Positions 1-12,081 of a stretch of DNA of 24,574 nucleotides are shown here, in pieces (positions within the stretch are counted from its first letter, which is position 1; the number at the start of each line of letters is the position of its first letter). The DNA is from Actinomycetes bacterium. Lineage in GTDB: Bacteria; Actinomycetota; Actinomycetes; Actinomycetales; Cellulomonadaceae. The notes under the pieces are model-generated. The model saw only the letters and a program-made list of their open reading frames with translations, did no database searches and was not told the DNA's origin. The stretch is taken from positions 18,394 through 42,967 of the forward strand of contig JAJYTJ010000008.1 of NCBI GenBank assembly GCA_021793115.1, in the 5' to 3' direction. The translations under genes and the position numbers were made by a program.

Positions 1-557
1 ACCATCACCGCGAAGAACGGGATGCCCTGCCAGGCGTCCACCACGATGAGGGTCACCAGGGCCGAGTGCGGGTTGCCGAACCAGGCCACCGGGGAGTGCA
101 TCAGCCCGGTGCGGGTGAGCACCGCGTTGACCAGCCCGTGGTTGGGGTCCAGCAACCACATCCAGATGAGCGCGACGAGCACGCTGGGCGTCGCCCAGGG
201 GATCATGGCGAGCCCCCGGACGACGCCCCGCAGCCGGAACCGCTGGTTGAGCAGCAGCGCGCCGATCACGCCGAACACGACCTGCAGGCCCACCCCCCCG
301 GTCGTCCACGCCACCGAGTTCCGCAGGTACGTCGGGAAGCTGGGGTCGGAGAACAGCGACCGGAAGTTGTCCAGGCCGACGAACCCGAGGGTCCCGCCGA
401 GCAGGCTGGTGCTGGTGAACGAGAGCCAGATCGCCCGGAAGAACGGGTAGGCGACGAAGGCCAGGAGGAGGAGCAGGGTCGGCGAGAGGAAGAGCGGCAC
501 GGTCAGGTCGAGCCGCCGCTTCCTCCTCGCCGGCCTCGCCGCGGTCAGGGCAGTCAT
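1..557 (-). CDS. Sugar ABC transporter permease, MalF/UgpA type (3' end cut by window)
   Basis: This is an inner-membrane subunit of a carbohydrate ABC importer; about 185 N-terminal residues are visible and the C-terminus lies beyond base 1. The reverse strand reads MTALTAARPARRKRRL, a basic cytoplasmic start. It continues into a hydrophobic helix (about residues 19-42, LFLSPTLLLLLAFVAYPFF), an extracytoplasmic loop containing FVGLDNFRSLF, and further helices. The FxGLxNF loop and the RGLAMIPWATPSVLVALIWMWL segment are typical of MalF/UgpA-type permeases. The ATG at 557 lies 7 bases after the stop of the substrate-binding protein gene, so the two are almost certainly co-transcribed. The partner permease would be expected just outside the window; the ATPase may be a shared MsiK-type protein encoded elsewhere. 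Substrate cannot be read from sequence. Confidence 0.9.
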   Translation of the reverse strand, partial: MTALTAARPARRKRRLDLTVPLFLSPTLLLLLAFVAYPFFRAIWLSFTSTSLLGGTLGFVGLDNFRSLFSDPSFPTYLRNSVAWTTGGVGLQVVFGVIGALLLNQRFRLRGVVRGLAMIPWATPSVLVALIWMWLLDPNHGLVNAVLTRTGLMHSPVAWFGNPHSALVTLIVVDAWQGIPFFAVM

Positions 558-564
558 CGATCGG

Positions 565-1839
565 CTACTTCGACAGGTCCGCAGCTAGTGTCTGGAGCAT
601 CTGCGCGCTGGTGATCTGACCGCCGAACGCTTCCTGGATGGTCGGCGACCAGGTGGCGTTGACGACGTTCGTCGTGCCGTTCAGCTGCGGCCAGCTCTGC
701 GCCGTCTGCGCCGCCGTGAGCGCGACCTGGTACCCCACGTCCTTGGTGAACGCGGCGTTCTGCGCGACGGAGGTGGTCACCGGCAGCTGGCCCTGCGGCG
801 ACGTGCTCATGGTGAGCATCGGCCCGTCACCGAGCAGCCACGTCTCCCACTGCCACGCCAGCTCCTGCTTCTTCGACGACGTGAAGATGACGTTGCCGCT
901 CATGGTCTGCAGGGTCGACGGCTTCGACGGGTCGTTGCCGGGCACCGGGATGACGCCCACGTCCTGGCCGAACTGCTTGCGCACCGCGGCGAGCGAGCCG
1001 ACGTGGTGGATCATCATCGCCGTCGTGCCGGACAGGAAGTTGCTCTGCACCTGCGCGTACGTCGCCGTGGCGGACCCCGGGGGCGCGTACTTCGCCAGGT
1101 CGAGGTAGGACTGGTTGATCTTCACGGCCGTCGGGCTGTCGAGCGTCACCTTGCCGCTGGAGTCGACGAACTGGGCACCGCCGGCGTACATCCAGGCGGC
1201 CCACTGGTCCTGGCCACCGGCGCCACCCCGGACGTCGAACGCGTAGTGGCCGTTGCCCGTCAGCTTCGGGGCGTCGGCCAGCACGTCCGCCTGCGTCTGC
1301 GGCGCCTGGAGCCCAGCGGCGCTGAAGAGCTTCTTGTTGTAGTACATGTACAGCGCCGTGTTCTGGTGCGGCATCATGTAGATCTCGCTGCTGCCGGGGA
1401 TCTTGCCCGCGTCCCAGCCGGAGGCGATGACGCCCGACTTCCCGCTCCACGCGTCGATCCGGCTGCTCAGCGGGGCGAGCACCCCGGCCTTGACGAACTG
1501 CCCGATCCACTCGTCCTTCATGCGCGCCGCGTCGGGGCCGTTGCCGCTGCTCAGCGCCGTCTGCAGCTTGTCCAGGTACTGGGCCGCCGGGACGATCTGG
1601 AGCTGCACCTTGCCGTGGCCCGACTCGGCGTTGAACTGGTCCGCCAGGTGCTGCCACGTCTGATCGGTCGCGTTGTCCACCCAGAGCCAGTAGTTGAGGG
1701 TCTGGCCGGTGGTGTCGGTGCTCTGCGGTGACGGCGACGATGCGGCAGCCGCGCCACCGCTGCAGCCGGCAAGGGTCACGGCCGCGGCCGCCAGCGTCGC
1801 CCAGATCGCTCCGGTGCGGCGCCACGAAGAATGCCTCAT
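565..1839 (-). CDS. Sugar ABC transporter substrate-binding lipoprotein
   Basis: This is an extracellular solute-binding protein (family 1, MalE/UgpB-like), 424 residues, that captures a sugar and delivers it to the permease encoded immediately downstream. The N-terminus is a lipoprotein signal: RR at residues 7-8, a hydrophobic core, and the lipobox LAGC with the acylated Cys at residue 26, followed by a Ser/Ala/Thr-rich linker. The mature part has family features such as the YNKKLF segment and a C-terminal lobe rich in Trp and Gln. I chose the ATG at 1839 because GGGAGGACTGCA precedes it; a longer frame from 1878 would put 13 basic residues before the signal peptide and has no such site. 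It starts 35 bases after the GntR-type regulator gene, which suggests one regulated operon. Ligand unknown. Confidence 0.93.
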   Translation of the reverse strand: MRHSSWRRTGAIWATLAAAAVTLAGCSGGAAAASSPSPQSTDTTGQTLNYWLWVDNATDQTWQHLADQFNAESGHGKVQLQIVPAAQYLDKLQTALSSGNGPDAARMKDEWIGQFVKAGVLAPLSSRIDAWSGKSGVIASGWDAGKIPGSSEIYMMPHQNTALYMYYNKKLFSAAGLQAPQTQADVLADAPKLTGNGHYAFDVRGGAGGQDQWAAWMYAGGAQFVDSSGKVTLDSPTAVKINQSYLDLAKYAPPGSATATYAQVQSNFLSGTTAMMIHHVGSLAAVRKQFGQDVGVIPVPGNDPSKPSTLQTMSGNVIFTSSKKQELAWQWETWLLGDGPMLTMSTSPQGQLPVTTSVAQNAAFTKDVGYQVALTAAQTAQSWPQLNGTTNVVNATWSPTIQEAFGGQITSAQMLQTLAADLSK

Positions 1840-1874
1840 TGCAGTCCTCCCTCTCTTGCGTTCCTTAGGGGAAT

Positions 1875-2630
1875 TCACAACCCGGCAGGTGCCGCCCCGC
1901 GCGGGGCAGCCATGCCACTGGTGCGCTCCTTCGACCGCAGTGCGGTGAAGCGGGCGCGGACGTCGAAGAAGTGCACGTTGAGCTCGTGCGTCGCCAGCGA
2001 GGTGTCGCCTGCTTCGAGCGTCTCCACGATGCGCAGGTGGCGGTGGGCGGTCGCCTGGAGGTCCCCGCCCACCTGGAACTGCTCCGACATCTCGTCGAAG
2101 AGCCGCCAGAAAGCCGCGATGAGGCCCTGCAGCGTCTTGTTCCCGAGCTGCTCGTACAGCGCCTGGTGGAACTGCGCGTCCTCCTGCACGAACGGCTGGC
2201 CGCGCGCGGCCTTGGCCACCATGCGGTCGGCGATCCGTCGCAGCTCGCGCAGCGTGTTCGCCGACATCTTCGCGACCGCGATGGGGAAGAACGCGGCCTC
2301 GAGCACCCGCCGCACGTCGAGCATCTCCAGCATCAGCTCGGTCGACGGCTCCATGTAGCGCGTCAGCGCCTCGACGACGGTCTGCATGTCGGAGGTACCC
2401 AGCGTGCGGCGCGCGCCTTGTCGTGAGGCCACCAGACCCAGCGCCTCGAGGGCAGCCAACGCCTCACGCAGCGCGGGCCGGCTCACGTGGAGGTCACGCA
2501 CCAGGTCCTGCTCGCGCGGCAACGGATCGCCGGGCACCAGCTCGAGCACGCGGAAGTGGCGGATAAGTCGGAACTCGAGATCGGAAGCCACGTCGCTCAC
2601 CACCACTTGTCTGACAGGTTGGGGCGTCAT
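1875..2630 (-). CDS. GntR-family transcriptional regulator with FCD ligand domain
   Basis: This is a DNA-binding regulator of about 251 residues. The N-terminal winged helix-turn-helix includes PREQDLVRDLHVSRPALREALAALEALGL, the usual GntR recognition region. The C-terminal all-helical FCD domain carries candidate metal/ligand residues in EDAQFHQAL, AHRHLRIVETL and THELNVHF (Asp and His positions). FCD regulators usually sense small organic acids or sugar acids. The start is uncertain: GTG at 2639, GTG at 2633 and ATG at 2630 are in frame, none with a well-spaced ribosome site, and a short CCCTC/GAGGG inverted repeat sits directly before the ATG. The gene lies upstream of the binding protein and permease genes on the same strand, so it probably controls that operon and itself. 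Two operator-like repeats lie at and before its start. Confidence 0.92.
   Translation of the reverse strand: MTPQPVRQVVVSDVASDLEFRLIRHFRVLELVPGDPLPREQDLVRDLHVSRPALREALAALEALGLVASRQGARRTLGTSDMQTVVEALTRYMEPSTELMLEMLDVRRVLEAAFFPIAVAKMSANTLRELRRIADRMVAKAARGQPFVQEDAQFHQALYEQLGNKTLQGLIAAFWRLFDEMSEQFQVGGDLQATAHRHLRIVETLEAGDTSLATHELNVHFFDVRARFTALRSKERTSGMAAPRGAAPAGL
2608..2616. promoter_or_regulatory. Candidate GntR/FCD operator, half of an inverted pair
   Basis: The nonamer TGTCTGACA lies within the first codons of the regulator gene, in the context TTGTCTGACAGG. It resembles the TNGTNNNACNA-type sites known for FCD regulators. Its exact reverse complement recurs at 2705-2713. Binding by this regulator is inferred. 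Confidence 0.4.
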
Positions 2631-2640
2631 CACCCTCACG

Positions 2641-2875
2641 GAGGGCTTGACTGTAGGAACGGCGCCGTCGAAGTCGCAATGGACGTCGACGAATCCGGCC
2701 TACATGTCAGACAGGAAGCCCGCTCAGCAGCCCCGGGATCGGACCACCCGCGAGGTCCGCCCGCCGCGGGCGCCGCCTCCGGGCGCCTGCAGGACGATGT
2801 CGGTCGGTGCCTCGGGGACGATCCGGACGATCGTCGTCAGGGCTTGGGGGCCGGGGCGGTGTCCCCCCGGGCTCC
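2641..2875. other. Spacer upstream of the GntR gene
   Basis: About 235 bases with no convincing gene. It holds one operator-like site (2705-2713) and probably the promoter of the regulator-transporter operon, though I could not pick clear -35/-10 boxes. Open frames across it are GC-rich shadows without family resemblance. Confidence 0.5.
2705..2713. promoter_or_regulatory. Candidate GntR/FCD operator upstream of regulator gene
   Basis: TGTCAGACA, in context ATGTCAGACAG, is the reverse complement of the site at 2608-2616. It lies about 75-80 bases upstream of the regulator start codon, where an autoregulatory operator could sit. Two exact copies near one regulator are unlikely by chance but the assignment is inference. 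Confidence 0.4.
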
Positions 2876-2913
2876 GCGGCGTCGGGAACCTGCCGTCAGG
2901 ATCCCGACGCCGC
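2876..2913 (-). terminator. Probable intrinsic terminator after tRNA-Ala
   Basis: A strong hairpin: 12-bp arms at 2876-2887 and 2902-2913 (GCGGCGTCGGGA and its complement), then an A/A mismatch, a further 4-bp stem and a CCGT tetraloop. It begins 20 bases after the 3' end of tRNA-Ala on the minus strand. There is no downstream T-run, as is common for actinobacterial hairpin terminators. Confidence 0.6.
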
Positions 2914-2932
2914 CGCTGACCAGCACTCGCGG

Positions 2933-3003
2933 TGGAGCGACGGGGAATCGAACCCCGATTAGAGCCTTGCAAAGGCCCCGTTCTACCGTTGAACTACCGC
3001 CCC
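2933..3003 (-). tRNA. tRNA-Ala (anticodon UGC)
   Basis: A 71-base cloverleaf on the minus strand. The acceptor is GGGGCGG/TCGCTCC with a G3:U70 wobble pair, the classical alanine identity element. The D arm is GTTC/GAAC with a short 7-base loop. The anticodon stem GGGCC/GGCTC holds the loop TTTGCAA, so the anticodon is TGC. The variable region is 4 bases, and the T arm is CGGGG-TTCGATT-CCCCG. The discriminator is A. The 3' CCA is not encoded (CCG follows), so it must be added enzymatically. A tRNA-Ile/tRNA-Ala pair after gyrA is a usual actinobacterial arrangement. Confidence 0.93.
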
Positions 3004-3004
3004 G

Positions 3005-3040
3005 CTGTCCTCGTCATCCGCGCGCGGACGACGAGGACAG
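3005..3040. repeat. 36-bp near-perfect palindrome before tRNA-Ala
   Basis: The arms 3005-3022 and 3023-3040 pair at 17 of 18 positions with no spacer (single A/C mismatch at 3016/3029). The centre is CCGCGCGCGG and the outer arm CTGTCCTCGTC. It sits immediately upstream of the tRNA-Ala 5' end and about 145 bases after the DLW-39 stop. It could be a terminator for the upstream transcript, a processing signal in the tRNA leader, or a protein-binding site. Confidence 0.7.
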
Positions 3041-3184
3041 GGTACTTGACCTGGAAACACGTGTCGTCACCCGGAGACACGCGCGCCGCGACCCGGGGCG
3101 TGCGCAGAGCCGCGGTCGGCGCGCGCTTCACGCCTGTGGCCCTCGGACGGCGGCCGCCCCACGCCGCGGGCGGTGCCGGCAGCG

Positions 3185-3307
3185 TCAGTCGTCGACCGTG
3201 TCGGTGACCTCGGCCCACAGGTCCCGCTCGTCGCGGTTCTGCAGGTACTTGGTGTAGAGGACGTAGCCTGCCGCGGCGAGCGCCGCGACGAACAGCAGCT
3301 TCTTCAC
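3185..3307 (-). CDS. DLW-39 family small protein
   Basis: A 40-residue protein that I recognise as the conserved actinobacterial DLW-39 type, named for its Asp-Leu-Trp motif and length of about 39. It starts MKKLLFVAALAAAGYVLYTK, a short basic end plus one hydrophobic segment (about residues 4-18), so it is probably a single-pass membrane microprotein. The charged C-terminal half contains RDERDLWAEVTD and ends in DD. The GTG start at 3307 is preceded by AGGAGGACTC, an excellent ribosome site. It lies between tRNA-Ile and tRNA-Ala downstream of gyrA and DUF3566, its usual place in actinobacteria. Its function is unknown. The frame is too short for most gene finders and is easily missed. Confidence 0.9.
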   Translation of the reverse strand: MKKLLFVAALAAAGYVLYTKYLQNRDERDLWAEVTDTVDD

Positions 3308-3331
3308 GAGTCCTCCTGAGGGAGAAGTGCG

Positions 3332-3405
3332 TGGGCCTAACAGGACTTGAACCTGTGACCTCTTCCTTATCAGGGAAGCGCTCTAACCGTCTGAGCTATA
3401 GGCCC
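3332..3405 (-). tRNA. tRNA-Ile (anticodon GAU)
   Basis: A 74-base cloverleaf on the minus strand. It shows acceptor GGGCCTA/TAGGCCC, D arm GCTC/GAGC, anticodon loop CTGATAA (anticodon GAT), T arm ACAGG-TTCAAGT-CCTGT and discriminator A. The 3' CCA is not encoded. It lies 56 bases downstream of the DUF3566 gene on the same strand. Confidence 0.97.
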
Positions 3406-3425
3406 GTGCGCTGCAGCGCCGGTCG

Positions 3426-3455
3426 AGACTACCCCAGCGGGTTCTTCCCTCCCAA
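3426..3455 (-). promoter_or_regulatory. Candidate promoter for tRNA-Ile
   Basis: On the minus strand TTGGGA (3450-3455) and TAGTCT (3426-3431) are separated by 18 bases, a sigma-A-like pair. The -10 box lies about 20 bases before the mature tRNA 5' end, which leaves room for a short leader. No experimental support. Confidence 0.45.
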
Positions 3456-3461
3456 ACCGCG

Positions 3462-4396
3462 TCACTCGTCGGTCATCGTCACGTGGACGCCGCCCACCAG
3501 CGCCGCCACCACGTTGTAGAGGAACGCGCCGATGGTGGCCAGGGCGGTGAGCAGGAACACGTCGAGGACGCCGATCAGCGTGGCGACCGACAGCACCTTG
3601 GAGAACTGGACGTACGACAGCACGCTGATCGAGCTCTCCGGGCCGACGATCTGCGAGACCAGGCTGTTGAGCGACGTGAACACGTGCAGCCCGTCGAGGG
3701 TCAGCCAGAGCACCGAGATCGCGACGACGAACATGATCCCGGCCGCGAACGACAGCAGGAACGACAGCTTCATGACGGACCACGGGTCCAGCCGCGAGAT
3801 CGCCAGGCGCACCCGGCGCGGGCCAGGTCCTCCGACGACAGGGGTGCGACCGGTCGCCGGGCGGACGGTCGGGGCCCCGGCGGTGGTCGCAGGCGCCGTG
3901 GGCGGCACCGTGCGGGGCGGCGCTCCGGTCACGGATGGGTTCGCGGTCATCGCGTCGTCCTTCGGGCGGGGTCTGGTCAACGAAGCGTACGCGGCGGACA
4001 CCGACGAACCGGTGGTGCTCGCCGCCTTCTTCAGCCACTGGCCGGTCTGCTCCACGGCGGTCGCCAGGGGGGAGGGCCCGTCGTCCGGATCGTCGGGCGT
4101 CGGGGGGCCGACGACCGGGAAGGGCGCCCCGGGTGCCGGCCGCAGCGCCCCGTCACGCACGGAGGCGGCGCCGTCACGCGGCGAGGCGACACCGTCGTGC
4201 GACGCGCCGTCGAAAGCTCGCGCCGGCGCCACGGACGGCTGGGGCCGGTCCGCCTGCGGAGCCGGCACCGGGCTGGTGCCGGCACCGGCCGGGGTGCCGC
4301 GGCCCCGGACCGTCGTCACCCCCCCGGCGCCTGCCGGTGTCGACGGCCGCTTGTGCGGGGGTATCGAGGGCGGGATCGAGGGCGGTGGCGCGTCAC

Positions 4397-4400
<4 letters not shown>
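3462..4400 (-). CDS. DUF3566 transmembrane protein
   Basis: A 312-residue membrane protein. The first two thirds are low complexity, rich in Pro, Ala, Thr and Arg (it begins [20 protein letters not shown]), and probably disordered in the cytoplasm. The C-terminal 115 residues are the DUF3566 domain. They start [20 protein letters not shown] and contain two hydrophobic helices (about [20 protein letters not shown] and [27 protein letters not shown]). Its ATG overlaps the gyrA stop by 4 bases (ATGA), which implies translational coupling. This placement directly after gyrA is conserved in actinobacteria. Mycobacterial homologues (CwsA-neighbouring region) suggest an envelope or division role, but the biochemical function is not established. 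Confidence 0.93.
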
Positions 4401-6949
<2,549 letters not shown>

Positions 6950-6996
6950 GCTGTCGTCCTTCGGTGTGTGCGGTCGTCCGTCCGGGGCCGGCTACC

Positions 6997-9051
<2,055 letters not shown>

Positions 9052-9179
9052 GGGCGGCGGTCTCCTCGAAGGGCTGGACGGCGCGGAGGGCTCCGCCCAT
9101 TGACACACAGGGCGGATCACTCCACGACGCGAGAGTTCTTGTCTCAGGACCGGCGCAGACGCGCCAGGAAGACCCTTCT

Positions 9180-9185
9180 AGTCTA
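9180..9185 (-). promoter_or_regulatory. Possible -10 box for gyrB-gyrA
   Basis: TAGACT on the minus strand, in GGCGGTAGACTAGAAG, matches the actinobacterial TANNNT rule. It lies about 130 bases before the chosen gyrB start, in the 179-base gap after DUF721. No clear -35 partner is visible. Confidence 0.35.
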
Positions 9186-9230
9186 CCGCCTGGACGCCCT
9201 GGACCTGGGATCTCTCCACAGCACTGCGCA

Positions 9231-9908
9231 TCAGCCCCAGGTGTCGCGCGCCCCACGGCCCGGGACGGATCGCCGACCACGGCCGAAGCCCGGCCCCGCC
9301 GGCCCCAGGACCTTCACCTCGACGACCACGCCTTCGCCCAGCTCCTCGGCGAGCCGGCGCAGCAGCCGCTGGGACTCGAGCGTCAGCGTCGTCGCCCAGG
9401 CCGTCGACGACGCGCGCAGCGTCAGCAGGCCCGCCTCGAACGTCTCGGGCCGGCAGTGCTCCGCGATGTCCGTGCCCACCAGCTCCGGCCACCGTCCGTG
9501 CAGCTGGCCCTCGATCAGGCCCGGCCGCCAGCCCAGCTCTGTCGCGAGCCGGCCTGCCGTGACGGCGATCCGCTGCGGGTCACGGGCGTCAGGTCCGGCC
9601 GCGGTCGCCACCGGTGCCGACCACGAGCGACGCGCGGCGTCGCCGGGCCGTAGTCCCCGCGCGCGGGCCGCCTCCTGCGCGCGCGAGAGCGCTGCCCGGG
9701 CCACCTGGTCCGGCGGGGTCGGCGTGTACGTCACGGTCACCGGGCCGGTCAGGTCCCGCGCGACGTCGCCGGGATCGCCGGCGACCGCCGACGAACGGGC
9801 GGACGAGCCCTCCGGCCGGCCGCCCCGTGCGCCGCTCGTGCGGCCGGCGCCGGCCGGCAGCAGCTTCGCGGCCGGCGCGCTGCCGCGACGTGCCGGGTCA
9901 GAGGACAC
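9231..9908 (-). CDS. DUF721 (DciA-like) protein
   Basis: A 225-residue protein of the DUF721/DciA family. The N-terminal half ([16 protein letters not shown]...) is Ala/Arg/Gly-rich. The conserved domain occupies about the last 110 residues. It includes [20 protein letters not shown] and [29 protein letters not shown], the DUF721 pattern of a KH-like fold. DciA-type proteins help load the replicative helicase, and this position between recF and gyrB is standard in actinobacteria. The GTG at 9908 overlaps the end of recF by 11 bases, so translation is probably coupled; a longer frame up to 10187 only runs antiparallel to recF codons and is not real. Confidence 0.9.
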   Translation of the reverse strand: MSSDPARRGSAPAAKLLPAGAGRTSGARGGRPEGSSARSSAVAGDPGDVARDLTGPVTVTYTPTPPDQVARAALSRAQEAARARGLRPGDAARRSWSAPVATAAGPDARDPQRIAVTAGRLATELGWRPGLIEGQLHGRWPELVGTDIAEHCRPETFEAGLLTLRASSTAWATTLTLESQRLLRRLAEELGEGVVVEVKVLGPAGPGFGRGRRSVPGRGARDTWG

Positions 9909-11091
9909 GGGAGACCGTGCCGCCTGTGACGTCCACCCGGGCGCCGGCGAGCGCCTCGGGCACGTCGCCCGGTACCGCGGCGGTGACGAGCACCTGGCCG
10001 GCCGGGGCGACGAGGTCCGCGAGCCGGTCCCGGCGACGCGTGTCGAGCTCGGCGAACACGTCGTCGAGGATGAGCACCGGATCGCCGTCCGGTCCCCAGT
10101 CGCCGGACCACTGCGCCGTACCGGCACCACCGCGCAGCAGCGTCGCGGACCCCAGCCGCAGGGCCAGCGCGTACGACCAGGACTCACCGTGGCTGGCGTA
10201 TCCCTTGGCCGGCAGCTTGCCGAGGGTCAGCAGGAGGTCGTCGCGGTGCGGGCCGACGAGGCTGACCCCCCGCTCGATCTCCCTGCTCCGCAACCGGCCC
10301 ATCGCCTCGAGCAGCTGCGCCTCGACCAGGTCCTCGTCGACGGCGGGCGGGAGCTCGTCGACACCCGCCGACTCGTCCGGCGCGGCGTCGACGGACGCGC
10401 GGTAGCTGAGACGAGCCTCCCCGGCCGCAGCGCTGACCTGCGAGTACGCGTCCATCACCGCGGGGGCCAGGGCGGCCACCAGGCTGCGCCGCGCGACGAC
10501 GATCCGGGCGCCGGCGGTCGCCAGCTTGGCGTCCCACACGTCCAGCGTGCGCAGGTCGGCGCCACGCGAGGCCCGCATCGCCCCGGCCGCCGACTTCAGC
10601 AGCGCCGACCGCTGCCGGAGCACGCGCTCGTAGTCGGAGAGCACTGCGGCCAGCGGCGGCCGCAGCTGCACCACGAGCTCGTCGAGGAACCGTCGCCGGC
10701 CGTCCGGGTCGCCCTTGACCAGCGACAGGTCCTCCGGTGCGAACTGCACGGTCCGCAGCAAGCCCAGCACGTCCCGCGCGCGCCCGGGCGAACCACCGTT
10801 GAGCCGCGCCCGGTTCGCCCGGCCCGGCGTGATCTCCACCTCGACCGTCGTCGTGCGGCCGGCGCGTTCCACCCGGGCCCCGACCACGGCGCGTTCCGCT
10901 CCGGACCGGACGAGCGCGGCGTCGGTCGGCACCCGATGGCTCGACAGCGTGGCGAGATAGCCGATCGCCTCGACCAGGTTCGTCTTGCCCTGGCCGTTGG
11001 GGCCGACGAGCGCGGTCACCCCTCGGTCCAGCGCGAGCTCGACGTGCGGGTAGGAGCGGAAGTCGGCGAGCGCGAGGTGGGAGACGAACAC
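9898..11091 (-). CDS. recF: DNA replication and repair protein RecF
   Basis: An SMC-like ATPase of 397 residues that recognises single/double-strand DNA junctions and helps RecOR load RecA at gaps and stalled forks. It starts [20 protein letters not shown]. Walker A is GPNGQGKTN (from residue 30). The signature region contains [15 protein letters not shown], and Walker B with the following D-loop is [18 protein letters not shown]. The GTG start at 11091 follows the gnd stop with no gap (TGAGTG), so it is translationally coupled to gnd. Its tail overlaps the DUF721 gene. The length is slightly above the usual 360-380 because of a variable C-terminal region. Confidence 0.98.
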   Translation of the reverse strand: MFVSHLALADFRSYPHVELALDRGVTALVGPNGQGKTNLVEAIGYLATLSSHRVPTDAALVRSGAERAVVGARVERAGRTTTVEVEITPGRANRARLNGGSPGRARDVLGLLRTVQFAPEDLSLVKGDPDGRRRFLDELVVQLRPPLAAVLSDYERVLRQRSALLKSAAGAMRASRGADLRTLDVWDAKLATAGARIVVARRSLVAALAPAVMDAYSQVSAAAGEARLSYRASVDAAPDESAGVDELPPAVDEDLVEAQLLEAMGRLRSREIERGVSLVGPHRDDLLLTLGKLPAKGYASHGESWSYALALRLGSATLLRGGAGTAQWSGDWGPDGDPVLILDDVFAELDTRRRDRLADLVAPAGQVLVTAAVPGDVPEALAGARVDVTGGTVSRVL

Positions 11092-11991
11092 TCAGGCCCC
11101 GTCGGGACCGGCGGCCTTCACCGCGTGCCCACCGAACTGCTGTCGGAGCGCCGCGACCGCCTTGAGGGCAGGCGACTCCTGCTGGCGTGAGGCGAACCGG
11201 GCGAACAGTGCCGCCGAGATCACCGGCGCCGGCACGGCCAGGTCGATCGCCTCGTCGACGGTCCACCGTCCCTCGCCGGAGTCCTCGACCCAGTCGTCGA
11301 TGGCGGCCAGCCCGGGATCCTGCTCCAGTGCCTGGACGAGCAGGTCCAGCAGCCACGACCGGACGACGGTGCCGCGCGTCCACGCCTTGAGGACGCCCTC
11401 CACGTCGGTGACGAGACCCTTGGCCGCCAGCAGCTCGTACCCCTCGGCGTAGGCCTGCATCAGCCCGTACTCGACGCCGTTGTGCACCATCTTCGCGAAG
11501 TGCCCGGCGCCGACCGTCCCGGCGTGCACGAACCCCTCGTCGCGCGGTCCGTCGGGCCGCAACGCGTCGAAGACCGGCATCAGCCGTTCCACGGCGGCGG
11601 GATCGCCGCCGACCATCAGGCCGTAGCCGTTCGCGAGCCCCCAGACGCCACCGGACACCCCGGCGTCGACGAACCCGATGCCGTGCTCGGCGAGCAGGTC
11701 GGCGTGCGGCTGGTCGTCCTGGTAGTAGGAGTTGCCCCCGTCGACAACCACGTCGCCGGCCGCGAGCAGGCCTGCGAGCTGCTGGATCACCGCGTCGGTC
11801 ACCGCACCGGAAGGAACCATCACCCAGATGTTCCGGGTGCCGGCCGGCATCTGCTGCACCATCGCCTCGAGCGACGGGACGTCGGTGACGTCGGGGTTGC
11901 GGTCGTAGCCGACGACCTCGATGCCGCCGCGCCGCAGCCGCTCCCGCATGTTGGCGCCCATCTTTCCGAGCCCCACCAGGCCGATCTTCAT
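11092..11991 (-). CDS. gnd: 6-phosphogluconate dehydrogenase, short NAD-type (decarboxylating)
   Basis: Oxidises 6-phosphogluconate to ribulose 5-phosphate and CO2. The 299-residue length fits the short form (YqeC/GndA-like, about 300) rather than the 470-residue form. The Rossmann start is MKIGLVGLGKMGANM, with the dinucleotide loop GLGKMG. The second strand ends in GYDRNPD, whose Asp suggests NAD rather than NADP. The substrate/catalytic region has DGGNSYYQDD, GVSGGVWGL and GAGHFAKMVHNGVEYGLMQ, with the expected Lys and the His-Asn pair. The ATG at 11991 has GAAGGG upstream; a longer frame from 12045 lacks family similarity. It sits between dnaN and recF, a placement shared by many actinobacteria. 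Confidence 0.96.
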   Translation of the reverse strand: MKIGLVGLGKMGANMRERLRRGGIEVVGYDRNPDVTDVPSLEAMVQQMPAGTRNIWVMVPSGAVTDAVIQQLAGLLAAGDVVVDGGNSYYQDDQPHADLLAEHGIGFVDAGVSGGVWGLANGYGLMVGGDPAAVERLMPVFDALRPDGPRDEGFVHAGTVGAGHFAKMVHNGVEYGLMQAYAEGYELLAAKGLVTDVEGVLKAWTRGTVVRSWLLDLLVQALEQDPGLAAIDDWVEDSGEGRWTVDEAIDLAVPAPVISAALFARFASRQQESPALKAVAALRQQFGGHAVKAAGPDGA

Positions 11992-12081
11992 CTCGCCAAC
12001 CCTTCGATCAGACGACTCGGCCCCACGGCCGTCGCATGCCGTCACTGTGCCGCAGCGACGGACCGTCTGCCACGGCGACGA

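Noticed and set aside
2932..3207. A plus-strand frame reading MERRGIEPRLEPCKG
   Set aside because: Its start is the antisense of tRNA-Ala. GIEPR-type peptides of this kind are a known annotation artefact opposite tRNA genes; the frame at 3331-3519 is the same artefact opposite tRNA-Ile.
9909..10187. N-terminal extension of the DUF721 frame into recF
   Set aside because: The added 93 residues overlap the recF coding sequence in another phase and are Arg/Ser/Pro-rich without similarity to the family. The GTG at 9908 gives the expected small overlap.
12046..12081. Possible terminator between dnaN and gnd
   Set aside because: The bases near the dnaN stop show only short, broken complementarity and no clear hairpin.
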